DNA of 5,175 nt. It comes from Minisyncoccota bacterium. GTDB taxonomy: Bacteria > Patescibacteriota > Minisyncoccia > Phycocordibacterales > JAACPR01. The stretch spans positions 1 through 5,175 of the forward strand of contig JAGOTN010000033.1 in the NCBI GenBank assembly GCA_018061745.1, written 5' to 3'. A program made the position numbers and the translations under genes. Under the pieces are notes generated by a model that was not told where the DNA came from, ran no database searches, and was given only the letters and a program-made list of their open reading frames with translations. Of the stretch, positions 1 to 4,273 are shown piece by piece (within the stretch, counting starts at the first letter, position 1; the number at the start of each line of letters is the position of its first letter).

Positions 1-1089
1 ATCGGCATCGTAGGCCTACCAAACGTCGGAAAATCAACCCTTTTTAATGCTCTAACAAAGCAATCTATTCCTGCGGAAAATTATCCTTTTTGTACCATTG
101 ATCCTTCAGTTGGAATTGTTCCTGTTCCAGATGAGAGACTTTATAAACTTTCTGATTTTTCTAAAACTCAAAAAACAATTCCTGCTGTGGTGGAATTCAC
201 AGATATTGCTGGTCTTGTAAAAGGTGCGGCGCAAGGTGAAGGTCTTGGAAATAAATTTTTAACAAATATTCGTGATGTCGATGCGATTGCTCACGTTGTG
301 AGAATTTTTGAAAATCCAGATATTACTCATGTTCACGGTGAAGTAAATCCGCTAGAAGATATTCAAGTTATCAATCTTGAATTAATAATGTCTGACTCCG
401 AAACTGTTGCGAAGCGTCTTATAAAAATTGGTAGTGATATCAAAAGAGGAGTGAAAGAAGCGAAAATAGAAGAGGCTTTGTTGATGCGTCTCTCATCTGC
501 TTTCAATGATCAAAAACTTGCCTCAACTGTAAATCCTTCAGAGGAAGAAATGGCAATTTACAAAAGCCTTCATCTTCTTACAGCAAAACCAATGTTTTAT
601 GTTTTAAATAGACAATCTGATTCAAAAAATTTAGATGATGATGAAAGTAGTTCTCGATACCAAGCGTTGATGAATTTTATGCGTGAAAATGATGCTGTGT
701 TTGTAAAAGTTGATGCTGCAAATGAAGCGTCTGTAAACGAAATGAGTGAAGAAGATAAAAAGGAATTACTTGCTGCTGTTGGAATTGAAGAAAGTGGACT
801 TGGAAATTTAATTAAAAAAGGTTACGAGATTTTAGGTTTGATGACTTATTTTACAACTGGAGAAAAAGAAACTCGCGCTTGGACAACTTTTGTTGGTGCT
901 ACAGCTCCTCAAGCTGGTGCTGCAATTCACTCTGATTTTGAAACTAGATTCATTCGTGCTGAAGTTATTTCTTATGAAAAACTTTTAGAAGCCGGTTCAT
1001 TCGCCTCTGCTCGTGAAAAAGGATGGCTTCGTATAGAAGGAAAACAATATATTACGCAGGATGGTGATGTGATGGAGTTTAGGGTTTAG
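1..1089 (+). CDS. ychF: Ribosome-binding ATPase YchF (OLA1/Obg family), 5'-partial
   Basis: This reading frame is open from base 1 and ends at TAG 1087-1089, giving 362 visible residues. The family is about 363 residues long, so only some four N-terminal residues are missing. A GTG at 187 is internal, because clear YchF sequence lies before it. Visible motifs are the P-loop GLPNVGKST (residues 5-13), the conserved stretch AENYPFCTIDP (25-35), the G3 motif DIAG (68-71) followed by a glycine-rich loop, a helical insert, and a C-terminal TGS-like domain (about 279-361) ending GDVMEFRV. YchF is a cytosolic P-loop NTPase that binds ribosomes and, in characterised members, prefers ATP over GTP and is tied to stress and redox responses. 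One oddity: the G4 position, usually NxxE in YchF, reads NRQS (203-206). Codons are A/T-rich, as in the DUF5671 gene. Identification is very secure. Confidence 0.97.
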   Translation: MGIVGLPNVGKSTLFNALTKQSIPAENYPFCTIDPSVGIVPVPDERLYKLSDFSKTQKTIPAVVEFTDIAGLVKGAAQGEGLGNKFLTNIRDVDAIAHVVRIFENPDITHVHGEVNPLEDIQVINLELIMSDSETVAKRLIKIGSDIKRGVKEAKIEEALLMRLSSAFNDQKLASTVNPSEEEMAIYKSLHLLTAKPMFYVLNRQSDSKNLDDDESSSRYQALMNFMRENDAVFVKVDAANEASVNEMSEEDKKELLAAVGIEESGLGNLIKKGYEILGLMTYFTTGEKETRAWTTFVGATAPQAGAAIHSDFETRFIRAEVISYEKLLEAGSFASAREKGWLRIEGKQYITQDGDVMEFRV

Positions 1090-1090
1090 A

Positions 1091-1119
1091 TTGACAAACG
1101 ACACTTATATTGCTATAAT
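1091..1119 (+). promoter_or_regulatory. Consensus sigma70-type promoter after ychF
   Basis: TTGACA (1091-1096) and TATAAT (1114-1119) are separated by exactly 17 bases, and TGC just before the -10 box makes it an extended -10. Both hexamers match the consensus fully. Transcription should start near 1126. The -35 box begins one base after the ychF stop codon. The natural target is the ABC transporter gene at 1190, but an intrinsic terminator lies directly downstream of the expected start, so output into that gene may be low or conditional. The call rests on sequence match alone. Confidence 0.8.
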
Positions 1120-1125
1120 TTCAAG

Positions 1126-1152
1126 AAAAAACGGCTCAATTGAGCCTTTTTT
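1126..1152 (+). terminator. Intrinsic terminator between ychF and the ABC gene
   Basis: The perfect palindrome GGCTCAATTGAGCC (1133-1146) folds into a five-pair GC-rich stem with an AATT loop. It is followed by six T (1147-1152) and preceded by six A (1126-1131), so it could work in both directions. It most likely ends the ychF transcript. It also sits at the expected 5' end of any RNA started at the promoter just upstream. Confidence 0.75.
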
Positions 1153-1167
1153 AGATCATTTTATACA
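1140..1167 (+). promoter_or_regulatory. Possible second promoter for the ABC gene
   Basis: TTGAGC (1140-1145) and TATACA (1162-1167) are 16 bases apart and would start transcription near 1174, past the terminator, leaving a leader of about 16 bases before the ATG at 1190. The -35 match lies inside the right arm of the terminator palindrome. In A/T-rich DNA such partial matches are common, so this is only a candidate way to express the transporter independently of the upstream terminator. Confidence 0.3.
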
Positions 1168-1189
1168 AAAACAAACAAATAACTAATAG

Positions 1190-3022
1190 ATGAACAGAAT
1201 CAAAGAAACCATCACAACCTTGTTGTCAGCTGCAAGATATTCGTTCGCCTTCGCTTGGCGAAACAGTAAAAGTGAGACTGTGGCCAGAATAGTTCTGGCC
1301 CTGCTCGAGACACTTTTGATTTTCCTGAGTATTCAAAGTACAGGGATGATAATCAATAGTGTTCAGAAATCTATCGATAAATTCGGTGGAGAACAAAACT
1401 CTTTTTCCTCAATCATGAGTGAAGGGCTTTGGGTTCCTATTACTTTCTTGGCCAGCATCTTACTCTTGGGTACGATTGTCGGCCAGTTAAGTTGGTTTTT
1501 TGGAAACAAATGGAGAATGACTCTCCGCTTTAGAAACACAAAAGAAATCAATGATCACAAAGGAACTTTGGATGTCGCACGTTTCAGAAGTAAGGAGTTT
1601 GATGATTTGGAAAAAAGAATTTCAGAACTCCCAAATTCTTGGAATACGAGAATTGGTTTTTCTGAAGAAATGCTGGCTTTTGTCACTATATGCATTTCTT
1701 TCTTCATTTTTGGAGCATCTTTGCTTTGGTACCAACCGTATTACGCACTTGTAATTTTACTTGGTTCCATACCTACTGCACTTTTCAAATTTAAAACTGT
1801 TTCGTTGTGGTGGAATCTTTTCCTTGAATTGGTTCCGCAACATAAAAAACGATATGTTTTGGAGAGATCGTATCATGCGACCATGGCTTTTGTTCAAGCT
1901 CTTATGTTTGATCAAATGCCACACTTGCGGAAACAGATCGATAAAAATGTTGGTGATGTCCTAAAAGACTATAGTAAAATCAGAAACAAAACTCTCAGAA
2001 ATGAGCTTCTGACAAAACTAGTTGCAGTTGTAACAATCGTTGCAGTTGTAACCCATGCAATTTGGTCAGCAGTTCTAACTTCTGGAGAAGTCGGGACACT
2101 GATGATTGTAATTGCGGCGACGAGAACATTTCAGGGAAATATTCAACAGATAATAACCCTCGTGGCAGAGCAGTGGAACAGTGCTAAGGGAGTAATCATG
2201 ATTGAAAAAGATTACTTCGGCATGAAGCCATATCTTTCAACTAAAAATCCTGTGGTACCTAAATTTACAGGAGCCCCTTTGATAAAGTTTGATAATGTAA
2301 GCTTCGCATATCCAGACACCGATACGTTGGTGTTGAAAGATGTAAGCTTTGAAATTAAACCCGGTGAGAAGGTGGCTATTGTTGGGAAAAGTGGAAATGG
2401 AAAATCTACTATTCAGGCACTTTTGATGAGATATTACGATCCGACTTCTGGTGCTATTTACGTCGACGATGACAATCTGAATACAATCAAACCAAATGAT
2501 TGGAGTCAGGTCGCTACAGCTTTGACGCAGGAGTACAGTATCTCGGAACGCTTGATTGGTGCTGAAATTGCATCATCTCGTCTTGATAAGGATATAGACA
2601 TGGAGATTGTTTCTGCCTCTGCACGTTTTGCTGACTTCCAGGAAGTTGTCGATTCTGATCCGTTGGGTTATGAATCACAGATTGGAATTGAGTATGGGGG
2701 ACGAGAGTTTTCAGGCGGTGAGCGTCAACGGTTAGCGTTGGCTAGATCTCATTATCGGGGAACTCCGATTCTAATCCTTGATGAACCGGACGCAAAACTT
2801 GATGTTGAATCCGCAGAAAATGTCATCAATCAGGTTTTTGCACTCAAGGGTGTAACTGTGATATTGATTACACATCACGTATCTCGTGCGAAGCGGTGTG
2901 ACCAAATTATCTTGATGGGCAAAGGTGAGATACTTGAGAAAGGAACTCACGATGAGCTAGTCGAGCTTGATGGAAAATACACCTCTCTGTATGAGAAAGA
3001 CAAACAACGTTTAGGACATTGA
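1190..3022 (+). CDS. ABC exporter half-transporter (fused permease and ATPase)
   Basis: This 610-residue protein has an N-terminal membrane domain and a C-terminal nucleotide-binding domain, the order and length of type IV (MsbA/ABCB-like) exporters that act as dimers in the inner membrane. About six membrane helices are visible: near residues 31-58, 80-104, 160-181, 183-200, 273-297 and 301-318. The ATPase has an aromatic A-loop (Y374), Walker A GKSGNGKS (399-406), Q-loop Q447, signature FSGGE (507-511, usually LSGGQ), Walker B with D531 and catalytic E532, D-loop AKLD (535-538, usually SALD) and H-loop H562, so it should hydrolyse ATP. The substrate cannot be told; drugs, lipids and peptides are all moved by this superfamily, and no peptidase domain is present. 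In-frame TAA and TAG directly precede the ATG, fixing the start. No Shine-Dalgarno sequence is visible. Codon use looks less A/T-biased than in ychF, which may hint at transfer. Confidence 0.93.
   Translation: MNRIKETITTLLSAARYSFAFAWRNSKSETVARIVLALLETLLIFLSIQSTGMIINSVQKSIDKFGGEQNSFSSIMSEGLWVPITFLASILLLGTIVGQLSWFFGNKWRMTLRFRNTKEINDHKGTLDVARFRSKEFDDLEKRISELPNSWNTRIGFSEEMLAFVTICISFFIFGASLLWYQPYYALVILLGSIPTALFKFKTVSLWWNLFLELVPQHKKRYVLERSYHATMAFVQALMFDQMPHLRKQIDKNVGDVLKDYSKIRNKTLRNELLTKLVAVVTIVAVVTHAIWSAVLTSGEVGTLMIVIAATRTFQGNIQQIITLVAEQWNSAKGVIMIEKDYFGMKPYLSTKNPVVPKFTGAPLIKFDNVSFAYPDTDTLVLKDVSFEIKPGEKVAIVGKSGNGKSTIQALLMRYYDPTSGAIYVDDDNLNTIKPNDWSQVATALTQEYSISERLIGAEIASSRLDKDIDMEIVSASARFADFQEVVDSDPLGYESQIGIEYGGREFSGGERQRLALARSHYRGTPILILDEPDAKLDVESAENVINQVFALKGVTVILITHHVSRAKRCDQIILMGKGEILEKGTHDELVELDGKYTSLYEKDKQRLGH
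2021..2056 (+). repeat. 18-bp tandem duplication inside the ABC gene
   Basis: Two adjacent 18-base units start with the identical 14-mer GTTGCAGTTGTAAC (2021-2034 and 2039-2052). The period is six codons, so the frame is kept, and the protein carries VAVVTI then VAVVTH at residues 278-289, inside the predicted fifth membrane helix. The near-perfect DNA identity, including synonymous positions, suggests a recent slippage or duplication event. Confidence 0.8.
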
Positions 3023-3040
3023 TTCTTTACTGTTTAGTCA

Positions 3041-3067
3041 GCCGCGCACCTCGGTGCGCGGCTTTTT
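3041..3067 (+). terminator. Strong intrinsic terminator after the ABC gene
   Basis: GCCGCGCACC (3041-3050) and its exact complement GGTGCGCGGC (3053-3062) form a stem of about nine pairs with a CTCG loop, followed by five T, an A and four more T. It starts 18 bases after the TGA stop of the ABC gene and should separate that gene from the HTH operon. It is much more GC-rich than its surroundings. Confidence 0.93.
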
Positions 3068-3069
3068 AT

Positions 3070-3098
3070 TTTAAACTGTGTAGATTGACTGTCATAAA
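3070..3098 (+). promoter_or_regulatory. Candidate promoter of the double-HTH operon
   Basis: TTTAAA (3070-3075) and CATAAA (3093-3098) are 17 bases apart, with TGT just before the -10 box acting as an extended -10. Each hexamer matches about four of six consensus bases, and the expected start is near 3105. An alternative -35, TTGACT (3085-3090), is a better hexamer but has no good -10 at the right distance (TAAGTT at 3108-3113). Some promoter is needed here because a strong terminator lies just upstream; which boxes are used is uncertain. Confidence 0.35.
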
Positions 3099-3142
3099 AA
3101 ATAGTTGTAAGTTTTTCTTTAGAAAGGGACACAACTATGACA
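3090..3142. promoter_or_regulatory. Nested inverted repeats over the HTH operon start (candidate operator)
   Basis: ATAGTTGT (3101-3108) is the exact reverse complement of ACAACTAT (3131-3138), with centres 30 bases apart, close to three helical turns. A second perfect pair nests around it: TGTCATA (3090-3096) and TATGACA (3136-3142). The right arms overlap each other and the ATG at 3137, so the right side reads as one 12-base site, while on the left the same 12 bases are split by seven A/T bases. This could be an operator bound by the HTH proteins encoded just downstream. If a transcript began far enough upstream, it could instead be an RNA hairpin masking the start codon. Confidence 0.45.
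3121..3128 (+). promoter_or_regulatory. Ribosome binding site of the first HTH gene
   Basis: AGAAAGGG ends eight bases before the ATG at 3137, a normal Shine-Dalgarno position. It is the clearest such site in the window, since the ABC and DUF5671 genes show none, and it supports 3137 as the start. The frame is closed upstream by a TAA at 3095 and no other ATG lies between. Confidence 0.6.
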
Positions 3143-3709
3143 ATAGCAAAAGAAGGAAGTATCGTTGATTTGGTAGCAGCTCGGCGCAAGTTTTTAGGAG
3201 TAAGGTTTAAGGATAATAAGACCAAACTCCGTGTGAGGAAAACAGAGATCACAGATCCCCTTGGGAAGTTATTTTTTCAGAGGAGGTTAAAACTCCGCCT
3301 CACTTGTGAAGACGTAGCAACCATTGGAGCAAAACAAGGCTCAAATTTCACTTACCAAACTGTATGGAGATTGGAACAAGGTAAACCTAGTCCAAAACCT
3401 GGTGTGGTTGATGATATTGCAAGGGCTCTAGGTCTTCAGATTCCAAAAGAATTAATTCCAAATCCCAATCAAAAAAAAGAACCTAAACTTTCTGCGGGTA
3501 TTCCAACTACAAAGCTTGGAAAACTTCTGATTGAAAAGAGGTTGGGTTTAAAAATGAATCAAGCTAAATTTGCTGAGTATTTAGGAATTTGTTTTGCCAT
3601 GGTTAGTAAACTCGAAAGAGGGGATTACAATCCTGGAGAAAACGCTCTAGCGAAAATCTCGAAGGCCTTAAAACAGAAACTTCCCACCGGACCGCTCATT
3701 GAAAAATGA
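3137..3709 (+). CDS. Double XRE-type helix-turn-helix protein, copy 1
   Basis: The 190-residue product has a basic tail of about 40 residues, then two helix-turn-helix domains of the XRE/Cro-CI type. Domain 1 spans about 41-107, with FTYQTVWRLEQG (71-82) as the recognition region and the ending ALGLQIPKELIP (97-108). Domain 2 spans about 124-183 and is more typical: NQAKFAEYLG (141-150), then VSKLERGDYNPG (156-167) and a final helix. No enzymatic, sensor or membrane segment is visible, so the likely role is a cytosolic DNA-binding regulator. It is the paralogue of the next gene, which it overlaps by four bases (ATGA), so the two should be made together and may form a heteromer. Inverted repeats over its start suggest autoregulation. 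An antitoxin or phage-repressor-like role is possible, but no toxin or phage gene adjoins it. The fold is secure; the target is unknown. Confidence 0.85.
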   Translation: MTIAKEGSIVDLVAARRKFLGVRFKDNKTKLRVRKTEITDPLGKLFFQRRLKLRLTCEDVATIGAKQGSNFTYQTVWRLEQGKPSPKPGVVDDIARALGLQIPKELIPNPNQKKEPKLSAGIPTTKLGKLLIEKRLGLKMNQAKFAEYLGICFAMVSKLERGDYNPGENALAKISKALKQKLPTGPLIEK

Positions 3710-4179
3710 AAAGATCAAAAGAATGTTCTGAAGTGAAACAAACACTTAGGCAAAAGCTTGCCATAATATTTTCCGACAGAAGACAGGATCTAAGGCTTTC
3801 CTACAGAGATGTTGAGAGACTAGGAAAATATAGTGGAGGCGGTTTTAACTATCAAACTGTGTTCAAGATAGAGAAGGGCACATTGAGATTAAAGCCGAGA
3901 GTCGTCAAAAGGCTGGCTGCAGTTCTTGGTCTTGAAATACCAAAAGAGCTAATTCCTCAGATGGAGCCTATTTCAAATGGCTTTAAACCGACGACAACTC
4001 TTGGTATTTTTCTCAGAGAAAGAAGGTTGGGCCACGAAGAAAATCAGCCAAAGTTTGCTGCCAGGATAGGTATTAGCTGTTTTGCTTTGAACCAGCTTGA
4101 ATCTGGTAAAAGGAACGCTCGCAAGAGTACTCTGGCAAAGATTAAAAATGCTCTTCGTGTTGATAATTTACCGGTGTAA
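3706..4179 (+). CDS. Double XRE-type helix-turn-helix protein, copy 2
   Basis: This 157-residue protein repeats the design of its neighbour without the long basic tail. Domain 1 (about 14-84) carries FNYQTVFKIEKG (47-58) and VLGLEIPKELIP (73-84). Domain 2 (about 96-156) carries NQPKFAARIG (113-122), LNQLESGKRN (128-137) and TLAKIKNAL (142-150). By hand alignment, roughly 33 of 68 positions of domain 1 and a little under half of domain 2 are identical to copy 1, so the pair arose by tandem gene duplication and then diverged. The recognition regions differ most around SKLERGDYNP versus NQLESGKRNA, hinting at different DNA sites. Its ATG overlaps the TGA of copy 1, and no Shine-Dalgarno sequence is seen, so translation probably depends on coupling. 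Arginine is written mainly as AGA/AGG. The probable role is a DNA-binding regulator; targets are unknown. Confidence 0.85.
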   Translation: MKRSKECSEVKQTLRQKLAIIFSDRRQDLRLSYRDVERLGKYSGGGFNYQTVFKIEKGTLRLKPRVVKRLAAVLGLEIPKELIPQMEPISNGFKPTTTLGIFLRERRLGHEENQPKFAARIGISCFALNQLESGKRNARKSTLAKIKNALRVDNLPV

Positions 4180-4187
4180 TTCTTTGT

Positions 4188-4220
4188 AAACTGTGTACTT
4201 ATAAGGGTGCACAGTTTTTT
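4188..4220 (+). terminator. Intrinsic terminator of the double-HTH operon
   Basis: AAACTGTGTAC (4188-4198) pairs with GTGCACAGTTT (4207-4217) along 11 positions with a single G-U pair, around the eight-base loop TTATAAGG. The T run extends to 4220 and resumes after one C. It starts nine bases after the stop of the second HTH gene. The left arm includes an 11-mer that also occurs upstream of the operon. Confidence 0.85.
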
Positions 4221-4237
4221 CTTTTAAACAAACTTAA

Positions 4238-4266
4238 TTGAATTTACACCCCAAAAGAGTTATTAT
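4238..4266 (+). promoter_or_regulatory. Promoter of the DUF5671 gene
   Basis: TTGAAT (4238-4243) and TATTAT (4261-4266) are separated by exactly 17 bases, matching the sigma70 consensus at four or five of six positions each. Transcription should begin around 4272-4274, at or right next to the ATG at 4274, which implies a leaderless messenger. It lies just past the terminator of the HTH operon, so this gene should be transcribed on its own. Confidence 0.6.
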
Positions 4267-4273
4267 GTAAAAC

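Noticed and set aside
187..189. GTG as the start of ychF
   Set aside because: Strong YchF sequence including the P-loop lies before it in the same open frame; the true start is outside the window.
1363..1551. 62-residue reading frame on the minus strand
   Set aside because: It lies wholly inside the exporter gene, has no recognisable features and is a shadow of the coding strand.
1551..1964. Two 67-residue + strand frames inside the exporter gene
   Set aside because: They are out-of-frame shadows; the exporter frame is continuous and carries all family motifs, so there is no frameshift.
3034..3252. 72-residue minus-strand frame over the HTH promoter region
   Set aside because: It runs through the exporter's terminator hairpin and the start of the first HTH gene, and shows no protein features.
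3137..4179. Toxin-antitoxin module
   Set aside because: Both proteins are DNA-binding paralogues, and neither resembles a toxin; no small toxin gene is next to them.
4265..4270. Start-stop mini-ORF (ATG TAA) before the DUF5671 gene
   Set aside because: It overlaps the -10 box, so it would not be transcribed from the predicted start.
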